In this document: in pieces, positions 37,769 through 46,255 of the stretch
How positions within the stretch are numbered: the stretch's first letter is position 1
How the letters are laid out: each line of letters begins with the position of its first letter
NCBI RefSeq assembly: GCF_039523795.1
Contig: NZ_BAAAFZ010000060.1
Coordinates: forward strand, 172,159-236,158
DNA: 64,000 nt
Direction of reading: 5' to 3'
DNA from: Craurococcus roseus
Lineage (GTDB): Bacteria; Pseudomonadota; Alphaproteobacteria; Acetobacterales; Acetobacteraceae
Position numbers and translations under genes: made by a program
Notes under the pieces: model-generated
What the model was told of the DNA's origin: nothing
The model's input: the letters and a program-made list of their open reading frames with translations, nothing else
Databases searched by the model: none

Positions 37769-37907
37769 GGCGCGGTATTCAACTGATCGGCACTACGGCC
37801 GTTTGGTCTTCAAGTCCGGGCGGGCCGCCGAGGGCGGTCAGCAGCGCCGGGACGCCCCCAGGCGCGCCGGAGCCGGACCGACGGGGCCGGCCGGCGGCCT
37901 CGGCGCC

Positions 37908-38072
37908 TCAGTTCGAGGCGGGGTGGGGGGCCGCCATCAGGAAGAACACCACCACGACCAGGGTGGCTACCGCGACCACCGCCAAGCCGGCGGTGGCGGT
38001 GGTGCGGACGCGCCACCACCAGAAGAAGCACGCGATGACGGCAAAGAAAGCGAGGAGGGTCGATGCGGCCAT
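37908..38072 (-). CDS. small two-helix membrane protein in the cbb3 operon
   Basis: This 54-residue frame reads MAASTLLAFFAVIACFFWWW, then a short polar turn RVRTTATAG, then a second hydrophobic stretch LAVVAVATLVVVVFFLMAA. Two membrane helices are therefore predicted. A GAAGGAA ribosome site precedes the ATG, 19 bp after the fixH stop. It is the last gene of the ccoNOQP-fixH operon. It is not CcoS, which has a different conserved motif, and I do not recognise the family. A small assembly or stability factor for the oxidase is a guess from position. Confidence 0.6.
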   Translation of the reverse strand: MAASTLLAFFAVIACFFWWWRVRTTATAGLAVVAVATLVVVVFFLMAAPHPASN

Positions 38073-38091
38073 GGGGGTTCCTTCATCCCGC

Positions 38092-38562
38092 CTAGCGGCG
38101 CAGCCGGAGCGTCGCGGTGGCGAGGACGTTGCCGGCGCCGTCGTGCGCCCGCAGCGCCACGTCCCAGGCCCCGGCGGGGAGCTCCGGAAGGGTCGCGCAC
38201 CAGGGCGGGGCGCCGCCGTCCCCAGGGCCGGACCGCGCCGGGGAGAAGGCGAGCGGCGCGTCGGCGCCGGCGTCCGTGGCCCGCTGCACCGCGCCGGTCA
38301 CGGCGGCTGCGGGCACCGGGCGCCCGTCCCGGTCGCGCAACCGCGCCTCCACCGCGCCGCCGGCCGGCGCCGCGTCCAGGCGCAGCCCGGTCGCCGGCGG
38401 CAGGACGTTGCCCGTGCCCAGCCGCGCCGGCGCGCCCGCCACGAGACCGGGATCGGACCGCACCGCGAGGGTGATCATCGCCGCGTCCGCCGCGACGATC
38501 GCCGCGAAGGCGCCCGCGATCGTCCAGGGTATCCAGTGGGATTTGCGCGGCGGCTCCGCCAT
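38092..38562 (-). CDS. fixH: FixH/CcoH family oxidase assembly protein
   Basis: This 156-residue protein has an N-terminal membrane helix (HWIPWTIAGAFAAIVAADAAMI). A periplasmic beta-sandwich of about 110 residues follows, containing ARLRDRDGRPVPAAAVTGAV, PAGAWDVALRAHDGAG and NVLATATLRL. This is the FixH/CcoH layout. CcoH stabilises cbb3 oxidase assembly and can remain bound to the complex. The ATG at 38562 is 11 bp after the ccoP stop. The domain lies downstream of ccoP as in classical fixGHIS or ccoGHIS order, but no ccoG is present here. Confidence 0.8.
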   Translation of the reverse strand: MAEPPRKSHWIPWTIAGAFAAIVAADAAMITLAVRSDPGLVAGAPARLGTGNVLPPATGLRLDAAPAGGAVEARLRDRDGRPVPAAAVTGAVQRATDAGADAPLAFSPARSGPGDGGAPPWCATLPELPAGAWDVALRAHDGAGNVLATATLRLRR

Positions 38563-38573
38563 CGCCGGGCCCC

Positions 38574-39443
38574 TCACTCGCCGCCCCCGAAGGCGCGGAC
38601 GTACACCACGAGCTTGCGGATCGTGTCCTCGCTCAGCCGGTTGCCGAAGGCGGGCATCACGCCGGACCGCGAGCTCCAGATGGTCTTGTAGACCGCGTCC
38701 CGGCTGCCGCCGTAGAGCCACGAGTCGTCGGACAGTCGCGGCGCGCCGAACTCCTGGTTGCCCTCGCCGCGCTCGCCGTGGCAGCTCGCGCACTGCTCCG
38801 CGTAGACCGGCGCGCCGCGCTCGGCCGCCGCGGCGTCGTGCTCCTGGCCGGACAAGGCGCGCACGTGCTCCACCAGCGCCTGCACCGCCGGCCGGTCCAG
38901 CATCTTCGCGGCGCCGAAGGCGGGCATCAGGCTGGTGCGCGTTTCCGCCTCGCCGGGCCAGCGGATGCCGACGTGCAGCGTCCGCTGGATGGCTTCGGGT
39001 GTGCCGCCCCAAAGCCAATCGCGGTCGCGCAGGTTCGGGAAACCGGCCGTGCCGGCGCCGTCCTTCCCGTGGCAGGGGGCGCAGTTCTGCCCCCAGGCGG
39101 CGTGGCCGCCGGCCACCGCGTAGGCGCGCAGCGCCGGGTCCGCCTCCGCCTCCTCCAGGGACGCCGCGGCGAAGCGCCGGGCGATGTCGGGCGCCGCCGC
39201 CTCGGCCCGCTCCACCGAGCCCGCCAGCTCGTTCCGCGAACTCCACCCGAAGACGCCCCCGGTCGCGCCGGAGAACCAGGGAATCGCCGGGTAGGCGACG
39301 AGCAGCCACACCGCCGCGCCGCAGCACAGGAGGAAGAGGTAGGTCCAGAGCCGGGGCGGGTTGCTGTCCAGCTCGCGGATGCCGTCGAAGGTCGGCGGCC
39401 CGTGCCGCTCCGGCGCGTTGGGGTCCTTCTCCGCGGCGCTCAC
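38574..39443 (-). CDS. ccoP: cbb3 oxidase subunit III, diheme cytochrome c
   Basis: This 289-residue subunit has a cytoplasmic N-terminus HGPPTFDGIRELDSNPPRLW, which is a CcoP hallmark. A membrane helix follows at about 32-51. Two cytochrome c domains have CAPCH (121-125) and CASCH (218-222), and axial-Met segments SLMPAFG and GVMPAFG. It passes electrons to CcoO during oxygen reduction. GTG at 39443 overlaps the ccoQ stop by four bases. The WGQNCAPCHGKDGAG motif is family-typical. Confidence 0.95.
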   Translation of the reverse strand: MSAAEKDPNAPERHGPPTFDGIRELDSNPPRLWTYLFLLCCGAAVWLLVAYPAIPWFSGATGGVFGWSSRNELAGSVERAEAAAPDIARRFAAASLEEAEADPALRAYAVAGGHAAWGQNCAPCHGKDGAGTAGFPNLRDRDWLWGGTPEAIQRTLHVGIRWPGEAETRTSLMPAFGAAKMLDRPAVQALVEHVRALSGQEHDAAAAERGAPVYAEQCASCHGERGEGNQEFGAPRLSDDSWLYGGSRDAVYKTIWSSRSGVMPAFGNRLSEDTIRKLVVYVRAFGGGE

Positions 39444-39622
39444 CGGCGGTCCTCCCGTCCCTGGCCATTGGGCAGCCGCCCCTCGTCCCGGAAGGGGATG
39501 AGCGCGGCGTCGTCGAGCTGGCGGCGCACCTTGGGCCGCAGCAGCCACACCAGCAGCGCCACGGAGGCGGCCACCAGCAGCACCAGCACGGCGGCGCGGA
39601 GGATCACGATGGCATCGGGCAT
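39440..39622 (-). CDS. ccoQ: cbb3 oxidase subunit IV, CcoQ
   Basis: This 60-residue protein has one membrane helix (AAVLVLLVAASVALLVWLL) followed by the basic stretch RPKVRRQLDDAALIPFRDE. The latter resembles the conserved CcoQ tail (KxxFDDAAxIPFxD). CcoQ protects or stabilises the core complex. Its position between ccoO and ccoP, with a GTGA overlap into ccoP, supports the call. Confidence 0.88.
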   Translation of the reverse strand: MPDAIVILRAAVLVLLVAASVALLVWLLRPKVRRQLDDAALIPFRDEGRLPNGQGREDRR

Positions 39623-39635
39623 GGGGCGCGCCGTC

Positions 39636-40400
39636 CTACCGCAGCATCGCCGGGTCGGGCCGGCGCCAATCGAATTCGGCCATGGTGCCGAGCACCTGGA
39701 GGTAGGCGACCAGCGCGTCCATTTCGGTGAGGCCCGGCCGGCCGTCGAAGTTGCGCTGCTGCGCGCCGGGGTAGCGCGCTTGCAGCCCGGACGGGTCGGC
39801 GTCCGGGTCGGCCTGGGCGCGCATGTCGGCGGCGGCCTCGCGCACCATCTCCTCCGAATAGGGCACGCCCACGCGGCGGTTGGCGACCAGATGGCGGCCG
39901 ACCCGCTCCGGCGCCAAGGGCGCGTCGGACAGGAAGGCGTAGGCCGGCATGATGGAGCTCGGCACCACCGAGCGCGGCGCTTGCAGATGCTGCACGTGCC
40001 AGGCGTCGGAGTAGCGCCCGCCGACGCGCGCGAGGTCCGGCCCGGTGCGCTTGGAGCCCCACTGGAACGGGTGGTCGTACACGCTCTCGGCGGCGAGGCT
40101 GTAGGCGCCGTAGCGCTCCACCTCGTCGCGGAAGGGCCGGATCTGCTGGCTGTGGCAGGTGTAGCAGCCTTCGCGCACGTAAACGTCCCGGCCCGCGAGT
40201 TCCAGCGGCGTGTACGGGCGCACGCCGGACACGCGCTCCACGGTGTTCTCCAGCGCGAAGAGCGGCGCGATCTCCACCAGGCCGCCCACGGCGGACACGC
40301 CGAAGATGGCCAGCACGAAGACCAGGGCCCGGCGCTCGATGCGGCCGTGGAGCGCGGCGAAGCGGCGCGGGCGAGGGGGCGGGGTCGTGGTTCCGGACAT
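39636..40400 (-). CDS. ccoO: cbb3 oxidase subunit II, monoheme cytochrome c
   Basis: This 254-residue subunit has one N-terminal membrane helix (ALVFVLAIFGVSAVGGLVEI) and the heme motif GCYTCHSQQIRPFRDE (Cys79, Cys82, His83). The stretch RPYTPLELAGRDVYVREGCY before it and RYSDAWHVQHLQAPRSVVPSS after it are strongly conserved in CcoO, with an axial Met in SSIMPAY. ATG at 40400 lies 8 bp after the ccoN stop. The frame upstream of this ATG is a shadow of ccoN. Confidence 0.95.
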   Translation of the reverse strand: MSGTTTPPPRPRRFAALHGRIERRALVFVLAIFGVSAVGGLVEIAPLFALENTVERVSGVRPYTPLELAGRDVYVREGCYTCHSQQIRPFRDEVERYGAYSLAAESVYDHPFQWGSKRTGPDLARVGGRYSDAWHVQHLQAPRSVVPSSIMPAYAFLSDAPLAPERVGRHLVANRRVGVPYSEEMVREAAADMRAQADPDADPSGLQARYPGAQQRNFDGRPGLTEMDALVAYLQVLGTMAEFDWRRPDPAMLR

Positions 40401-40408
40401 GGTGGGCG

Positions 40409-41866
40409 CTACTCCGCGGGGGCCAGGGCGGCGGGACGGGGCGCCGCGAAGCGTTCGCCGGCGATGGTGCGGCGCACGTTCCACACCATCACGAGGAAGC
40501 CGGAGAGGTAGAGCAGGCCGCCGAGCAGCCGCACCGCGTAGTAGGGGCGCGCCGCCTCCACCGACTCGATGAAGGAGTACTTGAGGAAGCCCAGTTCGGT
40601 GTGGGCGCGCCACATCAGGCCTTGCAGGACGCCGGCGCCCCACATGGCGGTGACGTAGAGCATGATGCCGGCGAGGCCGAGCCAGAAGTGCCACTCGATC
40701 GCGGCGCGGGAGTGCATGCCCGGGCGGTCCCACAGCCGCGGCACCAGGTAGTAGATGGCGCCGAAGGTGATGAAGCCGTTCCAGCCGAGCGCGCCGGAGT
40801 GGACGTGGCTGATGGTCCATTCGGTGTAGTGCGACAGCCCGTTGACCGTGCGCACGCCCATCAGCGGCCCCTCGAAGGTGGCGACGCCGTAGAACACCAC
40901 CGCCACGATCATGAAGCGCAGGATCGGGTCGGTGCGCAGCCTGTCCCAGCGGCCCGAGACGGTCATGAAGCCGTTCACCGTGGAGGCCCAGGACGGCATC
41001 CACAGCATGATGGAGAACGCCATGCCGAGCGTCTGCACCCAGTCCGGCAAGGAGGTGAAGTGCAGGTGGTGCGGGCCCGCCCACATGTACATGAACACCA
41101 GCGACCAGAAGGACAGGATGGACAGCCGGTAGGACCAGATCGGCGCGTCCGCCTGCTTGGGCAGGAAGTAGTACATGATGCCGAGGAAGCCCGCGGTCAG
41201 GAAAAAGCCCACCGCGTTGTGGCCGTACCACCACTCCGTCATCGCGTCCTGCACGCCGCCGAAGAGCGAGTAGGACTTGGCCTCGTTCCACGCCACGGGC
41301 ACGGCAAGGTTGTTGACCACGTGCAGCAAGGTGATGGTGACGATGAAGGCGAGGTAGAACCAGTTCGCCACGTAGATGTGCGGCTCCGTCCGGCGCAGCA
41401 GCACGCCGACGAACAGGCCGCCGTAGGTGAGCCACACCACGGCGAGCCACAGGTCCACGAACCATTCCGGCTCGGCGTATTCGCGCCCGGCGGTGGCGCC
41501 CATGACGTAGCCCAGCGCCGCCAGCACGATGAAGAGCTGGTAGCCCCAGAACACGAACTCCGCGGCGAAGCGGCCGGGCAGCCGCGCCCGGCAGGTGCGC
41601 TGCACCACGTAGAAGGAGGTGCCGATCAGGGCGTTGCCGCCGAAGGCGAAGATCACGCCGCTGGTGTGGACGGGCCGCAGCCGCCCGAAGGTGGTCCAGG
41701 GCAGGTCCAGGTTCAGCGACGGGAACACCATCTGCGCCGCGATGAGCACGCCCATCGCCATGCCCACCACGCCCCAGAACAGCGCGGCCGCGACGAACAG
41801 GCGCACGATCCCGTCGTCGTACTCCACCGCTGCGGGCGGGCTCTGGTAAGCGACGGCCGAAGCCAT
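40409..41866 (-). CDS. ccoN: cbb3 oxidase catalytic subunit I
   Basis: This 485-residue subunit has about 12 membrane helices and holds heme b and the heme b3-CuB oxygen site. Recognisable conserved stretches include FGRLRPVHTSGVIFAFGGNA, the copper-ligand region EWWYGHNAVGFFLTAGFLG and the pair HHLHFTSLPDWVQ. It is the terminal oxidase used at low oxygen. The ATG at 41866 (MASAVAYQSPPAAVEYDDG) was chosen over a frame extension of 17 codons. An FNR-like site lies 60-73 bp upstream. It starts the ccoNOQP-fixH operon. Confidence 0.96.
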   Translation of the reverse strand: MASAVAYQSPPAAVEYDDGIVRLFVAAALFWGVVGMAMGVLIAAQMVFPSLNLDLPWTTFGRLRPVHTSGVIFAFGGNALIGTSFYVVQRTCRARLPGRFAAEFVFWGYQLFIVLAALGYVMGATAGREYAEPEWFVDLWLAVVWLTYGGLFVGVLLRRTEPHIYVANWFYLAFIVTITLLHVVNNLAVPVAWNEAKSYSLFGGVQDAMTEWWYGHNAVGFFLTAGFLGIMYYFLPKQADAPIWSYRLSILSFWSLVFMYMWAGPHHLHFTSLPDWVQTLGMAFSIMLWMPSWASTVNGFMTVSGRWDRLRTDPILRFMIVAVVFYGVATFEGPLMGVRTVNGLSHYTEWTISHVHSGALGWNGFITFGAIYYLVPRLWDRPGMHSRAAIEWHFWLGLAGIMLYVTAMWGAGVLQGLMWRAHTELGFLKYSFIESVEAARPYYAVRLLGGLLYLSGFLVMVWNVRRTIAGERFAAPRPAALAPAE

Positions 41867-41925
41867 GCGGCGTGTCTCCCCTGTCTCGGACGCGGCGACC
41901 CTACCCCGCTGGCGCAACGGCGGAA

Positions 41926-41939
41926 TTGCGCTGGATCAA
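41926..41939. promoter_or_regulatory. FNR/FixK-like site upstream of ccoN
   Basis: TTGCGCTGGATCAA (read on the minus strand as TTGATCCAGCGCAA) matches the TTGAT-N4-ATCAA dyad in one full half site and three of five bases in the other. It lies in the divergent region between ccoN and a small membrane gene and could serve both. The same arrangement recurs upstream of ccoI and of the TauE-like gene. Confidence 0.6.
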
Positions 41940-41994
41940 GGACGCCACGCCCGGCACGGCGCAATCTGCGGCCACGTAGCTATGGAGGTGCGGG

Positions 41995-42219
41995 ATGGCG
42001 GCCATCGGCGAGGAGACCGCGGGAGCCCGGACGAAGGCCGGCGGGTCCGCCGCCCTCATCGGCGCGGCGCCCTGGTTCGTGCTGGTCGCGGCGCTGGTGG
42101 TGTTCGGGCTGCTGTTCGCGGCCCGCGCCGGCGACGGCTACACCCACGCGTCCGGGCTGCTCTTCGCCGCGTTCGGGCTGCTGTTCGGCGCCCGCCTGCT
42201 GCACAGGTTGCTGCCGTGA
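41995..42219 (+). CDS. small membrane protein divergent from ccoN
   Basis: This 74-residue protein has a short polar start, then two membrane helices (APWFVLVAALVVFGLLFAA and ASGLLFAAFGLLFGARLLHRL). A GGAGG ribosome site precedes the ATG. Its stop overlaps the DUF2189 gene start (GTGA). I do not recognise the family. The FNR-like site in the shared upstream region suggests low-oxygen expression with the oxidase. Confidence 0.65.
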   Translation: MAAIGEETAGARTKAGGSAALIGAAPWFVLVAALVVFGLLFAARAGDGYTHASGLLFAAFGLLFGARLLHRLLP

Positions 42220-43082
42220 GCGGCGCCGCCACGCCGCCGCCGCCCTCGTCGCGGCGGGAGGACTTGCCGGTCGGCGCCGCTGTGGACCCGGTGAGCGCCA
42301 CCGCCGAGTTCGCGCAGACCGGCCCGGACGTGCGGCGCGTCGGCCCCGGCGCGGTGTTCCGTTGGCTGCGCGCCGGCTGGGCCGACCTGTGGCGCAGCCC
42401 CGGCGTGTCCTTGGGCATCGGCGCCTGCTGCGCGCTGGTGAGCTGGGCGCTGGCCGGCGCGGTGTTCCTCACCGACTACGCGGTGCTGATCCTCCCGCTC
42501 GTCACCGGCTTCATGTTCGCCGCGCCGCTGCTGGCGATCGGCGTCTATGAGGTGAGCCGGCTGCACGAGGCGGGGGTGAGGCCCACCTTCGCCCACACCC
42601 GCGCCGCCTTGCGCCGCAACGCCTACCAGATCGCCTTCATGGGCGCGCTGCTGATGCTGTTCCTCTATGGCTGGCTGCGGGTGGCGACCATGCTCTCCGC
42701 GCTGTTCCTCGGCGACGACATCCCGCCGCTCGGCGCCTTCCTGGAGACCGCGTTCCTGTCGGGCGAGCACCTGGACTTCGCGCTTATAGGCACGGCCATC
42801 GGCGCGCTGCTGGCGTCCATCGTGTTCGGCCTGAGCGCGGTGAGCCTGCCCATGCTGATCGACCGCCCCATGGACGCGGTGACGGCGGCGGTGACGAGCA
42901 TGCGCGCCTGCCTCGCCAACCCCGTGACGATGGCGCTCTGGGCGGCGGTGATCGTGGCGGTCACCCTGCTCGGCGTGCTGCCGGGCTTCCTCGGGTTGGT
43001 CCTCGCGCTGCCGCTGCTCGGCCACGCCACTTGGCACGCCTACCGCGACCTCGTGGAGCCGCCGGGCGAGGACGGGCGCTGA
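42216..43082 (+). CDS. DUF2189 integral membrane protein
   Basis: This 288-residue protein begins with a polar N-terminus (about 50 residues) and has around six membrane helices. PGVSLGIGACCALVSWALAG, MFAAPLLAIGVYEVSRLHEAG and VSLPMLIDRPMDAVTAAVTSM are typical of DUF2189 proteins. These are frequent beside cbb3 oxidase genes in proteobacteria, but no role has been shown to my knowledge. GTG at 42216 overlaps the preceding stop. Position suggests a part in oxidase assembly or membrane redox, which remains a guess. Confidence 0.8.
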   Translation: MSGAATPPPPSSRREDLPVGAAVDPVSATAEFAQTGPDVRRVGPGAVFRWLRAGWADLWRSPGVSLGIGACCALVSWALAGAVFLTDYAVLILPLVTGFMFAAPLLAIGVYEVSRLHEAGVRPTFAHTRAALRRNAYQIAFMGALLMLFLYGWLRVATMLSALFLGDDIPPLGAFLETAFLSGEHLDFALIGTAIGALLASIVFGLSAVSLPMLIDRPMDAVTAAVTSMRACLANPVTMALWAAVIVAVTLLGVLPGFLGLVLALPLLGHATWHAYRDLVEPPGEDGR

Positions 43083-43099
43083 CCGCCCCCGCGCCGCCC

Positions 43100-43792
43100 G
43101 TGACGGAAGGGGACATCGATCGCCTCCTCGCCGCCTTTTACGCCCGGATCCGGGCGGACGACGAACTCGGTCCCGTCTTCGCGGCGGCGGTCGGCACCAC
43201 CGACGAGGACTGGGCGCCGCACCTCGCGCGCCTCCGGGATTTCTGGTCGCAGGTGATGCTGCGCCAAACCGGCCGGTACACCGGCAATCCGTACCAAGCC
43301 CACCTCCGCCTGCTTCCGGAATTGCGGCCGGAGATGTTCGGGCGCTGGCTCTCTTTGTTCGACGCGGCCTGCGCGGAAACGCAGGCGCCGGAAGCGGCGG
43401 CGCTGTTCCGGGAGCGCGCGGCGGCAATCGCCCGCAGCTTGCGCATGGGCCTGTTCGAGCCGCTCCCCGTCCGGCGCCGCGCGGAGGAGGCCGAAGCCGG
43501 CGCGCTGCCACCGGGCCTCCAGCGGGTCCGCAGCACGCCCGTCTTCACCGACGCCACGGTCCCGGCCGGGCTGCTGCGGCGGCACCGCACGGCGCCCGGC
43601 ACCTGGGGGCTGATTCGGGTGCTGGAGGGCCGGTTGCTCCTACGCGTGCTCGATCCGCCCGGGGAGCGGGTGCTCGATCCCGCGCACGCGCCGGGCGTGG
43701 TCGGACCCGGCGCGCCGCACGAGGTCCAGCCGCTCGGCCCGGTGCGCTTCTTGGTCGAGTTCCACCGCGCGCCGGAGGAACCCGCCTCCTGA
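43100..43792 (+). CDS. group III truncated hemoglobin fused to a DUF1971 domain
   Basis: The protein has about 230 residues in two domains. Residues 1-125 are a group III truncated hemoglobin, like Campylobacter Ctb: RLLAAFYARIRADDELGPVF, DFWSQVMLRQTGRYTGNP, proximal His68 in YQAHLRL, and Trp83 in FGRWLSLF. Residues about 134-230 match DUF1971, the cupin-like fold of YeaR/TehB-related proteins: LPPGLQRVRSTPVF, VPAGLLRRHRTAPGTWGLIRVLEGRLLLRV (quoted in parts) and GAPHEVQPLGPVRFLVEFHR. The start is GTG at 43100, 17 bp after the DUF2189 stop; the frame is open further up. Globins of this group bind oxygen or nitric oxide, and YeaR is nitrate/NO-induced in E. coli, so an NO-related role near the oxidase is plausible. 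Confidence 0.8.
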   Translation: MTEGDIDRLLAAFYARIRADDELGPVFAAAVGTTDEDWAPHLARLRDFWSQVMLRQTGRYTGNPYQAHLRLLPELRPEMFGRWLSLFDAACAETQAPEAAALFRERAAAIARSLRMGLFEPLPVRRRAEEAEAGALPPGLQRVRSTPVFTDATVPAGLLRRHRTAPGTWGLIRVLEGRLLLRVLDPPGERVLDPAHAPGVVGPGAPHEVQPLGPVRFLVEFHRAPEEPAS

Positions 43793-43801
43793 GAACCGGG
43801 A

Positions 43802-46201
43802 TCAGCGCCCGGCGCGGAGCGCGTTGCCGATCACGGCGAGGGAGGAAGTGGCCATCACCACGGCCGCGCCCAGCGGCGTCACCAGCCCGGCCACCGCCGC
43901 CGGCACCGCGACGAGGTTGTAGGCCAAGCTGAAGCCGAGCGATTGCCGGGCGATGCGCCGCGACCGACGCGCCACCGACACGGCTTCGGCCATCGGCAGC
44001 AAACCGCCGGCCGTCCCGCCCCCGCGCAGCACGAAGTCGGCCGTGTCCTGGGCCAAGTCCGCGCCGCCGCCCGGGCTGGCCGACGCGTGCGCCAGCGCCA
44101 TTGCCGCCGCGTCGTTGATGCCGTCGCCCACCATCAGCGGCCGGCGGCCCTCCGCCTGCAGCGCCTCGATCCGAGTCGCCTTGTCCGCCGGGGAAGCGCC
44201 GGCGCGCCACTCCTCCACGCCGACCGCGGCGGCGACGGCGGACACCGCGCCAGGGGAGTCGCCGGACAGGATCTCGGCTGCCAAGCCGAGGCGGCGCAGC
44301 GCCGAAACCGCTTCGGCGGCGTCCGGGCGGGGCGGGTCGGCGAAGCGGAACGCGACGGGCGCCGCACCGGGCGCGGCGCGCCACCACAACACGGGGCCGG
44401 GCGCCGCGTCCCCGGCCTCTGGCGCGTCGATGCCGACAAAGGCGGCGCTGCCCAGCCGCGCCCCGTCCGCCGTGCGCAAACCCGCGCCCGGCACCTCCTC
44501 CACCCCCGGCGCGGCCGGCGCGTCCGGGCAGGCTTCGGCCAGGGCGCGCGAAAGCGGGTGGCGGCTGCACCGGGCGAGCGCGGCGGCGGCGAACAGCGCC
44601 CCGTCCGGACGGGCCGGGTCCGGCAGCAGGGACGGGCGGCCTTCGGTGAGGGTGCCGGTCTTGTCCAAGACGGCGTGGTCCGCTTCGGCCAAGCGTTCGA
44701 GCGCGCTGCCGGAGGCCACCAGCACGCCGCGGCGGAACAGCGCGCCCGTCGCCACCGCGCGCGCCGCCGGCACCGCGATGGCGAGGCCGCAAGGGCAAGT
44801 CACGATCAGCACCGCCACCGCCGGCACCAGCGCTTCCCGCCAGCCGGCGCCGAGGAGGAGCCACCACAGCAGGAACGTCCCCGCCGCCACTGCATGGACC
44901 GCCGGCACGTAGAGCGCCGCCGCCCGGTCCGCGAGGTCGCCGAGCCGGCCCCGCTCCGCCTCCGCCCGGCGCACCAAGCGCGCGAGCGCTGCCAGCGAGC
45001 CATCGGCCGCGGCCGCCGTCACCCGCACCACCAGGGCGCCGGCGCCGAGGTTCACCGCGCCCGCCGGCAGAGCCTGCCCCGCCGCGGCGGGCTGGGGCAT
45101 GGCCTCGCCGGTCACGGCCGAAAGGTCCAGCAGCGCGGGCGATGCGCCATCGGCCGGGGTTTCTAGAACCCCGTCCAAGCGGAGCCGCTCGCCCGGCGCC
45201 ACCAGCACCCGGTCGCCGGGGCGCGCGTCGGCCGCGGGGGCCGTGCGGGCGGTGCCGTCGGAAGCCAGCAGCGCGACCTCGCCCTCGGCGAGCGCCAGCA
45301 GCCCGGACACGGCGCCCAGCGCCCGGCGGCGCGCCGCCCGGTCCAGCACGCGGCCGGCGAGCAGCAACGCCAGCAGGCTCGTGGCGCCGTCGAACCACGT
45401 GTAGGGGCCGTTGCGCAGTGCCTCGCTCAGGCTCATCGCGGCGGTGGCGAGCACGCCGAGCGACACGGCGAGGTCCATCGTCGCGCGGCCCACCCGGAGA
45501 CCGGCCAGGGCGCCCCGGTAAAAGGGCAGGCCGGCCACCGCGATTGTCGGCAGGGCGATGGCGGCGGTGAGCGCGTGCAGCCACCAGCGCGTGCCCTCCC
45601 CCATGCCGCCGCCGAACCACATCGCCACCGAGAGCAGCATCACGTTCGCCGCGCCGAAGGCGGCGACGCCGAGCGCGGACAGCAGCGCCCGCCCCTCTGC
45701 GTCCTCGGCGGCGCGGAGGCACGCGGCGGACCACGGCGCCACGCCGAAGCCGAGCCGCGCCGGCAGCGCCGCCAAGGCCGCCGCCCGCTCCGCCGGCCCG
45801 CGCCACACAAGCCGCAGCCGCCGGTCGGCCAGCGAAGCGCGGGCGCGCAGCACGTCCGGCTCCGCCGCCAGCGCTTCTTCGAGCAGCCAAACGCAAGCGC
45901 CGCAGCGCAAGCCAGGCACCAGGAGGTCGAGCGAATGCGTCGTCCCCGCCGTGTCTTCCGGCCGCGTGGCACGGACGGCGAAATCGGTGTCGGGCGCCGC
46001 GGCGGCGGGGCGGAGGGACGCGGCGGCTAGGCCGGGATCAAGGCGGCTGTAGAAGGCGTCGAGCCCCAAGCCCGCGACGATCGCGTGCGCCCCCGCGCAA
46101 CCGGCGCAGCAGAAGGTTCCGTCGGCGCCGGGCGGAACGGGCGCGCCGCAATGGGCGCAGGCGACCGCGGACGGCGGCGGGACCGGGCGGATGTGGCTCA
46201 T
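43802..46201 (-). CDS. ccoI: cbb3-type copper-transporting P-type ATPase CcoI/FixI
   Basis: This 799-residue P-type ATPase supplies copper for cbb3 oxidase assembly. The N-terminus has a cysteine cluster (CAHCGAPVP and FCCAGCAGAH) and an HMA domain with LRCGACVWLLEEAL. Eight membrane helices are expected. The ion path has CPC (about 469-471, TCPCGLA), the phosphorylation site DKTGTLTEG, and GDGINDAAAMALA. The conserved HP locus SRHPLSRALAEA is also present. The ATG at 46201 gives the standard N-terminus. It converges with the globin gene and has an FNR-like site 37-50 bp upstream of its start. Confidence 0.93.
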   Translation of the reverse strand: MSHIRPVPPPSAVACAHCGAPVPPGADGTFCCAGCAGAHAIVAGLGLDAFYSRLDPGLAAASLRPAAAAPDTDFAVRATRPEDTAGTTHSLDLLVPGLRCGACVWLLEEALAAEPDVLRARASLADRRLRLVWRGPAERAAALAALPARLGFGVAPWSAACLRAAEDAEGRALLSALGVAAFGAANVMLLSVAMWFGGGMGEGTRWWLHALTAAIALPTIAVAGLPFYRGALAGLRVGRATMDLAVSLGVLATAAMSLSEALRNGPYTWFDGATSLLALLLAGRVLDRAARRRALGAVSGLLALAEGEVALLASDGTARTAPAADARPGDRVLVAPGERLRLDGVLETPADGASPALLDLSAVTGEAMPQPAAAGQALPAGAVNLGAGALVVRVTAAAADGSLAALARLVRRAEAERGRLGDLADRAAALYVPAVHAVAAGTFLLWWLLLGAGWREALVPAVAVLIVTCPCGLAIAVPAARAVATGALFRRGVLVASGSALERLAEADHAVLDKTGTLTEGRPSLLPDPARPDGALFAAAALARCSRHPLSRALAEACPDAPAAPGVEEVPGAGLRTADGARLGSAAFVGIDAPEAGDAAPGPVLWWRAAPGAAPVAFRFADPPRPDAAEAVSALRRLGLAAEILSGDSPGAVSAVAAAVGVEEWRAGASPADKATRIEALQAEGRRPLMVGDGINDAAAMALAHASASPGGGADLAQDTADFVLRGGGTAGGLLPMAEAVSVARRSRRIARQSLGFSLAYNLVAVPAAVAGLVTPLGAAVVMATSSLAVIGNALRAGR

Positions 46202-46237
46202 CGCCCGGAACGATGCCGCCGGACCCACCGGCCGTCC

Positions 46238-46251
46238 TTGATCTGGAGCAA
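46238..46251 (-). promoter_or_regulatory. FNR/FixK-like site upstream of ccoI
   Basis: TTGATCTGGAGCAA has one full TTGAT half site and four of five bases of the ATCAA half. It ends 37 bp upstream of the ccoI ATG, a position suited to activation near -40. The match is the best of the three such sites in this cluster. Confidence 0.65.
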
Positions 46252-46255
46252 GGCC

